Shown: positions 35,508 through 45,610, numbered from the stretch's first letter. The stretch is 64,000 bases of DNA from Halorubrum salipaludis (GCF_002286985.1 NZ_NSKC01000005.1:1-64000), one strand, 5' to 3'. Made by a program: numbers and translations. Notes: a model not told the origin generated them from the sequence alone.

Positions 35508-35681
35508 TCAACGTTGAGTACCTATACAGTACCTCTGGCAAAGATTTTCCAGAGGTCTTCATTAGTCGTCCTCTCACGCAGTCCTCGCAGCATTCGATAG
35601 AGATGGTTCAGTCAGGTACAAACGAAACTATAGCACTGAGTATGGGGACCTCCGTACAGTCTTCGACCCTCCAAGCGTGAA

Positions 35682-35948
35682 TCAGTCCTCAGAACTTTCC
35701 TCCTTGTAGCCAGCTTCGTACTCCTTGCGTAGCGTCTGTGACGCCTTCTTTGAGACTTTGATAATACCCTTGTTGAATCGCCTGATTGCGATGTAGATAT
35801 ACAACAGGAGGAGATACGGCCAGAGGAATAGTCCGATGACAGCGTAGACGGCGAGTTTGAGAAATCGGTACTCTATCGGGCCGATGTGGATGTCCCCTAT
35901 CTGGATACTGCTCGGTTCGCCTTGCTGGTCGCTGTCTGAGTCAGTCAT
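35682..35948 (-). CDS. Small single- or two-pass membrane protein
   Basis: 88 residues: acidic N-terminus, one long hydrophobic segment (AVYAVIGLFLWPYLLLLYIYIA, split here as AVYAVIGLFLWP and YLLLLYIYIA), then a basic amphipathic stretch and charged tail. No family. It is 174 bases from and divergent to the gene at 36,123. Confidence 0.5.
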   Translation of the reverse strand: MTDSDSDQQGEPSSIQIGDIHIGPIEYRFLKLAVYAVIGLFLWPYLLLLYIYIAIRRFNKGIIKVSKKASQTLRKEYEAGYKEESSED

Positions 35949-36122
35949 TATAGGCTCCCGGCTACGTCGTCGCTGCTGGACGCAGGACGACAGTAGGACC
36001 TATTCAGAGAGACGATAGGCACCAATATCAAATTACTTACTTTTATCGGTGATGCGAATTTTGTTCGATCACATCTGTAATATGAACATATTTGTAGCTC
36101 TGATTGATTGGTTACAGTCGAC

Positions 36123-37070
36123 ATGGTAGATGCCGCTCAGATTGGCGTCGTTCAATGCAAAGAGGACGGTGATTACGACATCCTCTTGAACATCAGTCAG
36201 TCTGATATGGACGACGAAGACTTCGAGGATGCCACAGAGGCGACACAAAGTATGCTCGGGTCTCTCGCCGAAAAAAGTTTTTCAGCAAATAAGCCGACTG
36301 CTCGACTTCACGAATTTGATTATAGTGATGTTGATGAGGACGATGAACATCCTGCAAGATCACTGTTGACGAAACTCAAGGACGGGGAAGAGTTCGAATC
36401 TAACCTGAGAAATCTAGCGGAACGATATCTCAGAGCGGCAAATTCAGAGCCGGGAATTCTTATTGCAGTCCAGTTCTCTCACAAGGGCCACGAGTTGCTC
36501 GCGATAATCAAAGCACCATATGAGGATGTTTACGAACCGGATGATGAGGTAGGACTTTCTCAAATTAGTGAAATTATCGAAGACGAGCTAAAGAAAGGTG
36601 TCCTCTATCCTAGAGTCAACTACTCACTTGACGAAGTACGTCCGGATGAGGCCGGTATCTACCAGAAAAGCTACTATGCTCAGCACTGGTGGAAGTTCCT
36701 CGGGCTCCAAGACACTAAGACCAATAACGAAGTCCTGAACGAATGGATAATCGAAGACGTTGAGGAAGGCGACGACGACAACCCTCTATCCGAAGCCCAG
36801 AGCGTCGATGACTTCGATGAAATCCGACGGAACCTCGATGATGAGAAATTGGAAGGTCAAGTTACAATCACAATATCTGGCATCGATATTCGTGTGCGCC
36901 TTCGAGACGTATTAGAGCGTAACATCTTCCTCGTCAACGATGGGTCGTACTACGTTGTCATCCCCAGAAATGAACCGAATATCGCGGTTACAGGCCATAG
37001 TGGCGGAGACTACCGGAAAGACGTTCTAGAGAACTTGTCGGAGTACGATTCGTTCGATGACATTCAGTAA
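36123..37070 (+). CDS. NdpA-like soluble protein, first gene of an overlapping pair
   Basis: 315 residues from the ATG; a TTG five codons upstream is possible. The layout faintly resembles nucleoid-associated NdpA/YejK: N-terminal VDAAQIGVVQC strand, helical LRNLAERYLRAA, then GILIAVQFSHKGHELLAIIKAP, then YYAQHWWKFLGLQDTKT and a C-terminal strand-rich part. No catalytic motif is obvious. The last base of its stop is the first base of the next start (TAATG), so the two proteins are made together and probably act together. A DUF4868 (KwaB)-like relationship was considered and cannot be decided by eye. Confidence 0.5.
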   Translation: MVDAAQIGVVQCKEDGDYDILLNISQSDMDDEDFEDATEATQSMLGSLAEKSFSANKPTARLHEFDYSDVDEDDEHPARSLLTKLKDGEEFESNLRNLAERYLRAANSEPGILIAVQFSHKGHELLAIIKAPYEDVYEPDDEVGLSQISEIIEDELKKGVLYPRVNYSLDEVRPDEAGIYQKSYYAQHWWKFLGLQDTKTNNEVLNEWIIEDVEEGDDDNPLSEAQSVDDFDEIRRNLDDEKLEGQVTITISGIDIRVRLRDVLERNIFLVNDGSYYVVIPRNEPNIAVTGHSGGDYRKDVLENLSEYDSFDDIQ

Positions 37071-38947
37071 TGACCGAAATAGAAGACCACCTCTCTCAGC
37101 TTTCCCCATTATGGGAAAGTCGAGAGATCACGGAAGAGCCTCGGATAATCGATATCGATAGCCCTGTCTCCGGTTTTTCAGAAGACGCACTTAGTGAAAT
37201 TCTTCAGTTAGCTCACGAGGAGGGAGCTTATTTCGATGATTTTGAAGTGACATTCCATACGGATAGAACCGGAGAGCAGCCGATTATCCAATCTGGCGGG
37301 AGCCTCCGAGTACACGACTCTGGTTTCGACACCCTCCAAAGAGCGTACGATACTGAAGACGTAGAGATTCAAGACTGGCGTCAAGTCGTCGGCGACATCC
37401 TCCATGATGATGAAGCTGGGAGACTTGCTGATTTTCTGCTTGAATGGTCCGGGACAGCCTCGATATCCCTATACGTAGATTGTATCGTAGACAAATCAGA
37501 AATTGGTGACCGCCTCGAAGCTGAGTTAGACAGTGTTCCCTCTATCTCAGTATCCTTCTGGACAGAGGAGGAGTGGCTTCGAAGTTGGCTAGACCAACAT
37601 AGCTCCGATTACGCAACTGTGGCTGACGTGTTCTTTGAAGAGCAAAACCTCCCCGTCTTTGTATTCTACGAAGAAATCGAACCAGAGTACGAATCACTAC
37701 TTCAGTTCCACTCTGTTAGATCCTTGCTCAACTTGGAGCCGGAAAATCTCGATTTTAACGTGAGTCAGTATCGAACGCTCATGGACCGAGACCGGGATAT
37801 GCTCCAAGCCGGACCCGAGCTGTCGGTAGTGTCTCCCTCACTCTTTAGCACACCTAAGGCACGAGATTTGTTCTCGTCGGTGTTCGTGTACAGTGTCTTC
37901 GCCGGAGTCGCAAAGCGAGTCAGGTTAACTGAGGATGTCTTGGAACTCGAAATCAAAACACGGCGCAAGACGATCAGCGACGAAATAGACGGAGAGACAT
38001 TTTCCGATGTCGTTCGAGGATATACAGGAGACGAACTAACGGCTCTCTACCAGTTCTATGAATCGTTCGTAGAGAAGGGAACACGGACTACGTATCGGGA
38101 TTTCTGGCACCGTAGTATCGTGGAGGAGTGTGATTCATTCGAGGACCTTCCTCGGAGAACAACGCAGATTCGTGAGTTCTACACATTCCTAGAAGAGGAG
38201 GCTATCGAGAAGAACTTCGATGACCTCAATGATGCCATCCAAGATGCTCACGTATTCACTGCCGACGTTACGAGTACTGTCTCAGAGACGACGCGGAGCC
38301 TGACTTCTGAGATTCAGAAAGTGGTGATGGCGCTTCTCGGGGCAGTATTCGCTAATCTCTTTCTCGTAGTCCGGTGGTCCAACGTGGATATGGTTCTTCC
38401 CTTCTCGATATTCGTCATCTCAGGTATTCTGCTGTTCTACTTCCCAACAATCCAAACGCGTATCGACGAACTAGATGACCTGATAAACGAGAGCAATGAT
38501 GATTTCGAGGTCTATTCCGAGACGATTCAGGAGTTTTCGGGTCATCTATTCGACTTCAGTCGCTTTGATGATCGTCGAGGAAGCTACGTCGACTATGCTG
38601 AAAAGCGCCGAAAGTGGGCCGTTGAGAAACTACAGTTAGCCTTCTGGCTACTCATCGCCGTCTGGGGAGGATTAGCAGTCGTCTCAATTCTGGGTTATCC
38701 GCGCTCTTCCGGACAATTTCTCATCGCGGTAGCCTCAATAGTAATCACTGGCATCATTTGGTCTCGACACGAGAACGCAGATTATTACCCTGAAAACATT
38801 CAGATTCCGATTATTGGGAAAGAGCTTTCTCCAGCAATTGGACTTGCAATACTCATCTTAGTTGTGACTGGTATTCGATTGTGCATCGCACCTCTCACCA
38901 TCGAAGACATCACATCCGGCCAAATTTTACAAGATATCCTACCGTGA
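37070..38947 (+). CDS. Large protein with C-terminal membrane domain, second gene of the pair
   Basis: 625 residues, no known family. About 400 residues of acidic soluble sequence rich in Ser/Glu/Phe come first, then membrane segments VVMALLGAVFANLFLVV, VLPFSIFVISGILLFYF, a 90-residue charged loop, LQLAFWLLIAVWGGLAVVSIL, FLIAVASIVITGII and AIGLAILILVVTGI. A soluble sensor plus a membrane protein, in one overlapping unit inside a defence island, is the shape of several two-gene abortive defence systems. That role is inference. Confidence 0.55.
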   Translation: MTEIEDHLSQLSPLWESREITEEPRIIDIDSPVSGFSEDALSEILQLAHEEGAYFDDFEVTFHTDRTGEQPIIQSGGSLRVHDSGFDTLQRAYDTEDVEIQDWRQVVGDILHDDEAGRLADFLLEWSGTASISLYVDCIVDKSEIGDRLEAELDSVPSISVSFWTEEEWLRSWLDQHSSDYATVADVFFEEQNLPVFVFYEEIEPEYESLLQFHSVRSLLNLEPENLDFNVSQYRTLMDRDRDMLQAGPELSVVSPSLFSTPKARDLFSSVFVYSVFAGVAKRVRLTEDVLELEIKTRRKTISDEIDGETFSDVVRGYTGDELTALYQFYESFVEKGTRTTYRDFWHRSIVEECDSFEDLPRRTTQIREFYTFLEEEAIEKNFDDLNDAIQDAHVFTADVTSTVSETTRSLTSEIQKVVMALLGAVFANLFLVVRWSNVDMVLPFSIFVISGILLFYFPTIQTRIDELDDLINESNDDFEVYSETIQEFSGHLFDFSRFDDRRGSYVDYAEKRRKWAVEKLQLAFWLLIAVWGGLAVVSILGYPRSSGQFLIAVASIVITGIIWSRHENADYYPENIQIPIIGKELSPAIGLAILILVVTGIRLCIAPLTIEDITSGQILQDILP

Positions 38948-39113
38948 GCTAATATTGCCGCCGCTACTCAGGTGTAGTCTCTCATCTGTTGACCGAGTTC
39001 ACCACCCAGAGAATGATTGGTATTCAGAATCGGGAGCGATGCGTTGGCGTCTGAGTCCCGTTATGCTCCACGCCATCTGAGACAAGTAGGGTGCCTACAA
39101 AGCGGGCAACTTG

Positions 39114-39662
39114 CTACAACAATTCAGAGATCGTCTCAGTCAAGTCCGCTAAGATATCTTCGGCTGCCTCCAGAGTCCGGCAACCCGTGATAACCACCTT
39201 ACCCGTAGCGAAGAGCAAGACAACGCCATCCGCACCCTCTGGTCGATGAATCAGACCGGGGAACTGCTCAGGCTCGTACTCGGTCTTCTCAAGACCTAAC
39301 CCAATCGCGAGAGCGTTCAAATTGAGGTTTTGTCCCAACTCAGCCGTACAGACATAATTCTGAATCGAGAACCACTCATCCTCGGGCTCCTCGATGACGT
39401 TCATATCGGAGAACAGATTCAAAAATCGCTCTCGGAGCGAGTAAGATTCATCCTCCGAGTCTGCGCCGGTGATGATGAATTTCCCCGTTCTGTAGACCGT
39501 TATCAGCGGCGCGTCTTCCTCGAACCGAAGGTACATACCCGGATACTTGTCTGGATCGTACCGAGCAACTGGCTCTCCAATATCGCCAGTGAGACGATCT
39601 AAGTCAATCTCAACACCGAGGTCACCAGACCCAACAGCGTTTACGACTTTTAGAGGTGGCAT
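39114..39662 (-). CDS. Divergent TATA-binding protein, last gene of the Type I RM operon
   Basis: 182 residues, the normal length for an archaeal TBP, with two repeats. Repeat 2 is standard (LNLNALAIGLGLEKTEYEP, QFPGLIHR, LLFATGKVVITG). Repeat 1 is divergent: the two positions that carry DNA-intercalating Phe in TBPs are Tyr here (KYPGMYLRF, TVYRTGKFIITG). It lies 50 bases after hsdR in the same direction with no strong promoter between, so it is probably co-transcribed with the restriction genes. It may serve island promoters. Confidence 0.85.
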   Translation of the reverse strand: MPPLKVVNAVGSGDLGVEIDLDRLTGDIGEPVARYDPDKYPGMYLRFEEDAPLITVYRTGKFIITGADSEDESYSLRERFLNLFSDMNVIEEPEDEWFSIQNYVCTAELGQNLNLNALAIGLGLEKTEYEPEQFPGLIHRPEGADGVVLLFATGKVVITGCRTLEAAEDILADLTETISELL

Positions 39663-39712
39663 ATGTGTATGTTAGCAAGCCTTAGTCAACTCAAACCCAT
39701 ATTCAGCTAACC

Positions 39713-42640
39713 TCATGTCTCACTCACGGTATATTCTACATCAAACTCGTCTTCGAACCAGATCATCACACCACGATCTACCTCTTCCATCGAAATGCAA
39801 CCTATGCGCTCCAGTTCTTGTATCGCCTTTTCAATTGCTTCCTCAGTTATTTCGTCAATCATCGCGCTGTCCCTACTTGCATCTACGGTTTTGCTGGTCA
39901 GGTCATCCTTATATATGAAGGCCCCTTGTTCAACTGATTCCCAACCTACAGCATAGGTAAACGCTTGATGTTTCGTGATCTTCTCTTCGCTAGGTCGGGC
40001 GATACATTTGAGAATGTAGAGGGCAATCAGTGCTGCTGTCGGATCAGAGGTTATCTTCCCTGTGAGCAGAGATGAACTTACTGTGAGTGCGTCTCTAACG
40101 TTGATTCGAGCAGTGATTGGTGGCTTTCTCTTCGTACTCCTGACCGTGGATCCGGTCATTATGGAGTAAGACTCCTGAATCGCAGATCTGCTAAGAGCAA
40201 ACTCTTCAGCTGCGCCCGATTTGTGAACTTCGACTGTGACGCTGTTTTCGAGAATTCGACTGAGCTGCTCCTCGTCGATTTCCAGATTCTCTGCCTGGAG
40301 TTCGTCAAGGAGCTCCTCTTTGAGCCTCTCTCTTACGCGGTTCGACGCAAGGATGTTTTCGAGATTACTTGGATCAGAGATGGTATTGCCGATTAGACTG
40401 GAGAGATGCGATCTAAATTCGTCAATCAGCTCCTGCGGACGAAGCGTGGTGAACTCTTTGTTTGCCCTCTTAAGTCCACCAATGTTGCTAAGCGGAGGAT
40501 CATAGAAATCAGAACTAGACACTCCATTTGGCGGTTCGGCGGTAGCCGCCATGAGCTCGACATATTCCTGCTCAACTTCGGTGAACTCGTACTCGTCCAG
40601 AACTGTGCGGGTGTGTTCTACCCTCTCGCTGAATTTGGGAAGCCGCCCAGTCAATGCCTCGTTCACGAAGTCGATGAGCAGATGTTCCTCGCCTTCGGTA
40701 ATCGGCTCGTACGCTTTCTCGAGGAAGACTGGAACGAAGTACCGCGAAAGCTCCTGCAAATGGGCCCGAAGAGCGTTATTTGCCGTTTCGATATCCGGTG
40801 CCTCCTCTATCTCTTGCTGGAATTTTTCTGCTTCGGCACGAACGTCACTACGGAACGCTCTACGGAACCCCTCTGCGGTTAATCGCTCACCGGTCTCTGT
40901 TGGGAAGACTGGCTCTGACCGTAGCACTTCGTCCGGGACATCAACAATAGCGGGGCCCTCTTTTTCGTCTGACCCATCTCTTTCCCCCGAGGATTCGCTA
41001 CTGCTTGCAGGACTTCCATAGTCTAGTGTTCCGAAGGGAGGTACTCCCTCAAAATATTCCAGAGCACCCACACAATCGTAGATATTGAAGTGGGTCTTGT
41101 CGTCGTAAACACGGGTCCCCCTCCCCAGCATCTGATTAAACAACACGGGAGATTTCACCGGGTTGAGAAGAACAACGTTTTTCAGCGGCCGGATGTCAAC
41201 TCCGGTGCTCACCATCTGAACAGTCACTGCTATAGCTGGCGATGGATCGTACGGATCAGAAAACCGAGATAGGGTATCGTTTGGACGGTCAGACTTGTAC
41301 GTGATTTTTTGGATGTAGTTATCGGGTTTATCTGAGAAGACGGTCTCACGTAAATCCTGTACGATTCGAGTAGCATGGTTGTCGTTCCTCGCAAATATAA
41401 GCGTTAGTTCGTTCTCATCTTCCATCTGGTTTCGGATTTCTTGTCCGACTTTTCGATGAGTATCGGGGACAAGTACCTCACTACCGAGGGCATCGGGTGG
41501 ATAGTACTCACCCGTCTTGTCGTCGATTACCCCACTCATAGTGATTTCTGTCTCAAGAGCGTACATTTGGAACGGAACAACGTGGCCATCAGAAACCGCG
41601 TCCTCGTAGCCGTATTTGAGGATGAGATTATTATCAAAACGGGCTACTGTTCGCTTGGTCGGTGTTGCTGTGAGACCAATCTCTATGGCATCGAATTGCT
41701 GAAAAACGCCCCCATATCCTTCATTCTCGTAGACAGATCGATGACATTCGTCGGAGATTATTACATCGAAGTCGCCCGGCTGGAAATCCACCTCGTCATT
41801 ATCGAGAAGGTAGTACATCTTCTGCAACGTGGTGATTACCACCTCTCCACGATTAAGCCGATCCGCTTCCTCTTCTTCTAGATTCACAATACGGTAACGG
41901 TCACGGAAAGGCGGTGCTCCAGTGGGATCGTAGCCCGAGAAAGAATCGTACGCATCTTCAGCAAGCTTTCGCGTATCTGGAACGAACAGAATCCGATCTG
42001 CGAACCCGGACTGAAGAAGTCGATATGTAATTGCTTGAGCTGTACGGGTCTTCCCAGCACCGGTTGCCATCTGTATTAGCATCCGCCGCTTTCCATCACT
42101 GATATTTTTGTCAACGGCGTCGCTACACCTTTTTTGGTGATCCCAGAGATCGGGGTCAAATTCTGATGCAGGATGATCTTGAAGCCATTCCTGGGCACCG
42201 TGATAATTTCGCGTTACAAGCCGATTGAGGCCCTCTGGAGTGTGAAAACTTGAAATCGAACGAGAAGTTGGAGCGTATTTACGGAAATCGTACAGATATG
42301 TCTGGGAACCAGTCGCAACATATGCAACTGGAATTCCATAATCTTCTCCGGTAGCGTGTGGTCCCTCTACAGATTTTACGTATCGTTCTGCTTGCTGAAA
42401 ATGCCCGGCGGCACTTTCCAATTTAGGCTTTGATTCAATTATCGCAGTAAGATTACCGTCAATCAGAAGACCATAGTCCACAGGACCCGTTTCTGTTTCA
42501 AGTTCCTCAATATAGCCAGTGCCACTGGCAGTACCTAATTCGTCATAATTGATGTGCTTTCCAAGGTATTCCCACCCTGCTTTCATCAACTGTTGGTCAA
42601 TCTGATTTCGGGCCTGTTCTTCTGGAGTAATAGAGCTCAT
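39713..42640 (-). CDS. hsdR: Type I restriction enzyme R subunit
   Basis: DNA translocase-nuclease, 975 residues. The N-terminal nuclease domain shows VDYGLLIDGNLTAIIESKP (D...ExK). Helicase motifs are MATGAGKTRTA (Walker A), ISDECHRSVY (DEAH-like), GLTATPTKR, STGVDIRPLKNVVLL and MLGRGTRVYD. EcoEI-like length. Its ATG overlaps the hsdS stop (ATGA). All motifs are intact, so it should be active. Confidence 0.93.
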   Translation of the reverse strand: MSSITPEEQARNQIDQQLMKAGWEYLGKHINYDELGTASGTGYIEELETETGPVDYGLLIDGNLTAIIESKPKLESAAGHFQQAERYVKSVEGPHATGEDYGIPVAYVATGSQTYLYDFRKYAPTSRSISSFHTPEGLNRLVTRNYHGAQEWLQDHPASEFDPDLWDHQKRCSDAVDKNISDGKRRMLIQMATGAGKTRTAQAITYRLLQSGFADRILFVPDTRKLAEDAYDSFSGYDPTGAPPFRDRYRIVNLEEEEADRLNRGEVVITTLQKMYYLLDNDEVDFQPGDFDVIISDECHRSVYENEGYGGVFQQFDAIEIGLTATPTKRTVARFDNNLILKYGYEDAVSDGHVVPFQMYALETEITMSGVIDDKTGEYYPPDALGSEVLVPDTHRKVGQEIRNQMEDENELTLIFARNDNHATRIVQDLRETVFSDKPDNYIQKITYKSDRPNDTLSRFSDPYDPSPAIAVTVQMVSTGVDIRPLKNVVLLNPVKSPVLFNQMLGRGTRVYDDKTHFNIYDCVGALEYFEGVPPFGTLDYGSPASSSESSGERDGSDEKEGPAIVDVPDEVLRSEPVFPTETGERLTAEGFRRAFRSDVRAEAEKFQQEIEEAPDIETANNALRAHLQELSRYFVPVFLEKAYEPITEGEEHLLIDFVNEALTGRLPKFSERVEHTRTVLDEYEFTEVEQEYVELMAATAEPPNGVSSSDFYDPPLSNIGGLKRANKEFTTLRPQELIDEFRSHLSSLIGNTISDPSNLENILASNRVRERLKEELLDELQAENLEIDEEQLSRILENSVTVEVHKSGAAEEFALSRSAIQESYSIMTGSTVRSTKRKPPITARINVRDALTVSSSLLTGKITSDPTAALIALYILKCIARPSEEKITKHQAFTYAVGWESVEQGAFIYKDDLTSKTVDASRDSAMIDEITEEAIEKAIQELERIGCISMEEVDRGVMIWFEDEFDVEYTVSET

Positions 42641-43995
42641 TTGTTTCCACTCCCGTAATGTGACAAGGTATTCTGTAATTCCACACTATCCTTACCCCCC
42701 CGTTCAACAGTACCTTCATTAATTGGTGAATTTATGAGATCGCCGCGGAACGCATAGTAGAGAACAGAGCTCCGGTACTCGTTTAACATGTTTTCCACCG
42801 CATTGATATCTTCACGACACTTATCAATTTGCGATTTTTCACCTTCGAATTTTCCGATAATATCTTTTTGCTCTTTTATCGGTGGTACTGGTATCTCAAG
42901 TTCAGCGAGATCGCTTGTTACTATCCCTTTTGTTGTTCCTCCTCGTTTGATTGCATCGAAATAGTCAGACAGGCTAGTCAAGTAATAGGCAAGGAACTTA
43001 GGCTCAACGGAATTGCAACAATGTATAACCTTGATATCTTGATTAAATGCTGTTTCATTTCTGACTAAGGCAACTTTTCCAGTATGTGCACCCCGACAAA
43101 CGATTAGTACATCGCCTTCTTTGGCGACTCTGGATTGCTCTTTTCCAGACTCAGTGAGAAACTGTTGAGTGTCGCTAAGCTCCAGAGTGTTTAGATTGAA
43201 ATGTTTGGAACCACGCCAGGGAAGGTCTCCTCCCCAGAACTTGGGCTCACTTTTTTTAGGAGTCCCGCCGGTACGAATCTCCTCCGCAACCTCTTCAATC
43301 GTAAGTAGATTCCATGATGGAGGTATATTCGATTCATCTCGGATGTCGGTGACAATTTCAGATGTATAATCTTTCTCACCCGACAACAAAAACGCAAGTA
43401 TAGAATCCTCATATTCATTCATTTTTGAAGTTACGGCACCAATCATATTCTCTAGAGCAGAAACTGCGTTCAATTGATCCTCAATTGTTTGAACAATTGA
43501 ATTTTGAACCTCCAAAGAGGGCACGGGGATTTCCGTATCAGTGATTATACTCTGGTTAAGATTTTGTTGGCTAGCAGTTGCACCTCTTCCCTTGCTTGCT
43601 AATATTTCCCGAATGTTCTCTAGCCAATAGTATAAAAAATCCTCAAAAATAATTCCGGTATTAGGAACTAATCCGCAAATAGCTTGATTACCAGATATAG
43701 TTGTGTTCGTGATTGCTGGCCTACCAATAGTCCCCCTTCCATACATTGCAACTAATACAGTCCCTTCTGGCCAAATATTTGCGCTAGATTCATCTAGACC
43801 CTTTTTAGTGATATATTCTTCTGGATGGTTTGTAGTGTATTTTCCTCTTACTTCACTAGAAGAAAGCCACGGGATTTCTCCATCCCAGTATTCCGGATTG
43901 GAACGTTTTGGTGTTCCGCCATTAACAGCTTTATCAATCACATCATTTATTTTCATCACTCTCCAGCCGTCAGGTACGTCTTCTTCGTCTATCAT
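42637..43995 (-). CDS. hsdS: Type I restriction specificity subunit
   Basis: Chooses the DNA target. 452 residues with two target-recognition domains in tandem: GWRVMKINDVIDKAVNGGTP...EIPVPSLEVQNSIV and SWNLLTIEEVAEEIRTGGTP...EIPVPPIKEQKDII, each followed by a helical spacer (DQLNAVSALENMI, SQIDKCREDINAVENML). Base composition is more AT-rich than hsdM and hsdR, as expected for specificity genes exchanged by recombination. Overlaps hsdM and hsdR by ATGA. Confidence 0.92.
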   Translation of the reverse strand: MIDEEDVPDGWRVMKINDVIDKAVNGGTPKRSNPEYWDGEIPWLSSSEVRGKYTTNHPEEYITKKGLDESSANIWPEGTVLVAMYGRGTIGRPAITNTTISGNQAICGLVPNTGIIFEDFLYYWLENIREILASKGRGATASQQNLNQSIITDTEIPVPSLEVQNSIVQTIEDQLNAVSALENMIGAVTSKMNEYEDSILAFLLSGEKDYTSEIVTDIRDESNIPPSWNLLTIEEVAEEIRTGGTPKKSEPKFWGGDLPWRGSKHFNLNTLELSDTQQFLTESGKEQSRVAKEGDVLIVCRGAHTGKVALVRNETAFNQDIKVIHCCNSVEPKFLAYYLTSLSDYFDAIKRGGTTKGIVTSDLAELEIPVPPIKEQKDIIGKFEGEKSQIDKCREDINAVENMLNEYRSSVLYYAFRGDLINSPINEGTVERGGKDSVELQNTLSHYGSGNK

Positions 43996-45401
43996 TGTGA
44001 GTCGCTGAGCAGAGAGTCAATTGTCTCATCAATAGATGACATTTCATGTCGGATCTCTTTTGCAATTTCAGCAGGAGGCCGATGCTGTGTTGCAGAAAAT
44101 TCTTGATATTGGCTATGGTTTAACTGATAATCATTTTCCACCACATCTTCAACGGGAACGCTAAAGAAGCGATCGACTAGATCTCTATCTGACCCAAAGT
44201 CACGAATAAAGTCGTCAAAATGAGACTGTGTAAGTGGATTTGATCCTTTTATACTTTCAACAGTTGATCGCAGATCATAATACCAGATCTCATCTGTCCC
44301 TCCAGCATCTCGTTCGAAAAATAACACGTTTGCGTCTACACCAGCGTAAGGATGAAAAGAGTTCTCGGGAAGCACAAGAATACAGTCCAGCATATATTGA
44401 TCTAACAACCGTTCTCGGACTGATTTTTCTGCACCACCTCGAAATAAGACCCCTTCTGGAACGATAACGGCTGCTCGCCCGGTTTGAGAAAGCGATCTCA
44501 TTATTAATTGTAGAAAATTCGTCTCTGGAGCAGTTGTTTCAGCCCAGGCACCTGGGAACTTATCGGAACCATTCCCGCCATAAGGTGGATTTGCGAGAAT
44601 GACATCGTATTCTTGATCAACCTCACGGGTGAGTGAATTTCCCCGCAAAGAAGTCATCTCTGTGGGGTCAATATCGTGGAGTATCAGATTCATCAGACCA
44701 AGCCGGTAGGTTTGACTTGTTAATTCTCGTCCGGTGAGCTGCTCGGCGTAGGAGTTAGCGCCTTCCTCTGGCGTATTCAAGAATTTGCGTTCTTTTCCGG
44801 CTATCTCACCAGCTGTTTTTCTGCCGACGTGGTTGTAAGCAGCAATAAGAAACCCATTTGTCCCGCTCGCAGGGTCGTACACCGACTCCGTGTACTCCGG
44901 GTCAACGACTTCGACCATCGCATGAATCAGCGGCCGTGGAGTAAAGTATTCACCTGCACCGTCTGCTTTGTCAGCATACTTCTCTAAGAGAAACTCATAC
45001 GCATCTCCAAAGAAATCCGAATAACCCTCATAATGATCCCAGAACTCAAGAGATTCGATGTCGTCAACGGTGTTCTTAAGCGTAGTCTCGCTTCCAAACT
45101 TATTATTGAAATTGTTGAAGGCGTTTCGAGCTAGTTCTCCATCAGTCTGGAGCTCATTAATCATCTCATCGTATGTCTCCAGAATGCTCTTCTCCCGCCG
45201 CACCTCGTCCGATACTAATCGCTCCCATCGAGCTGACTCTGGAATGTCAAGATCGTCTTGGTTGATTCGAGGACTTTCTTGGCACGCTTTGAGGAAGAGA
45301 AGGCCAGAGAGTTGCTCAATATAGTCCGAGATTATCATCTGGTCGTTTCGCATCCACTTACAGACTTGATAAAGGACTTTTTCGTCGAAATCTGCGCTCA
45401 T
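43992..45401 (-). CDS. hsdM: Type I modification methyltransferase M subunit
   Basis: N6-adenine methyltransferase, 469 residues. YFTPRPLIHAMVEVVDP, VYDPASGTNGFLIAAY (SAM site) and ILANPPYGG (NPPY catalytic motif) are intact. The helical N-terminus (YIEQLSGLLFLKACQE) is typical. First gene of the operon; a TATA box on the minus strand lies 22-30 bases before the ATG. Confidence 0.94.
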   Translation of the reverse strand: MSADFDEKVLYQVCKWMRNDQMIISDYIEQLSGLLFLKACQESPRINQDDLDIPESARWERLVSDEVRREKSILETYDEMINELQTDGELARNAFNNFNNKFGSETTLKNTVDDIESLEFWDHYEGYSDFFGDAYEFLLEKYADKADGAGEYFTPRPLIHAMVEVVDPEYTESVYDPASGTNGFLIAAYNHVGRKTAGEIAGKERKFLNTPEEGANSYAEQLTGRELTSQTYRLGLMNLILHDIDPTEMTSLRGNSLTREVDQEYDVILANPPYGGNGSDKFPGAWAETTAPETNFLQLIMRSLSQTGRAAVIVPEGVLFRGGAEKSVRERLLDQYMLDCILVLPENSFHPYAGVDANVLFFERDAGGTDEIWYYDLRSTVESIKGSNPLTQSHFDDFIRDFGSDRDLVDRFFSVPVEDVVENDYQLNHSQYQEFSATQHRPPAEIAKEIRHEMSSIDETIDSLLSDSQ

Positions 45402-45422
45402 ACTTCGGCTTGTACACGGGGA

Positions 45423-45452
45423 TATTAAATACCATTTCCTGCAGCTTGCAGG
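45423..45452 (-). promoter_or_regulatory. Promoter and candidate operator of the hsdMSR-tbp operon
   Basis: On the minus strand the dyad CCTGCA-3 nt-TGCAGG (45,438-45,452) is followed by GGTATTTAATATC, whose TATA (45,423-45,431) is placed for a leaderless start at 45,401. The dyad occupies the position of upstream regulatory sites or the TFB element. Confidence 0.5.
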
Positions 45453-45610
45453 AGTACGTCAATTGCAATCACAACGCCATGGCTCTGGCCGGAAAATAGC
45501 AATAGAGCCGCGATAGATACTGCTCCTTAGATAGATTTTACCAAGCGATTCTGCTGTTCCTATCCTATCGTTCCACAATTGCAGAGCGAGCTAATGGGTC
45601 GGTAATAGAT

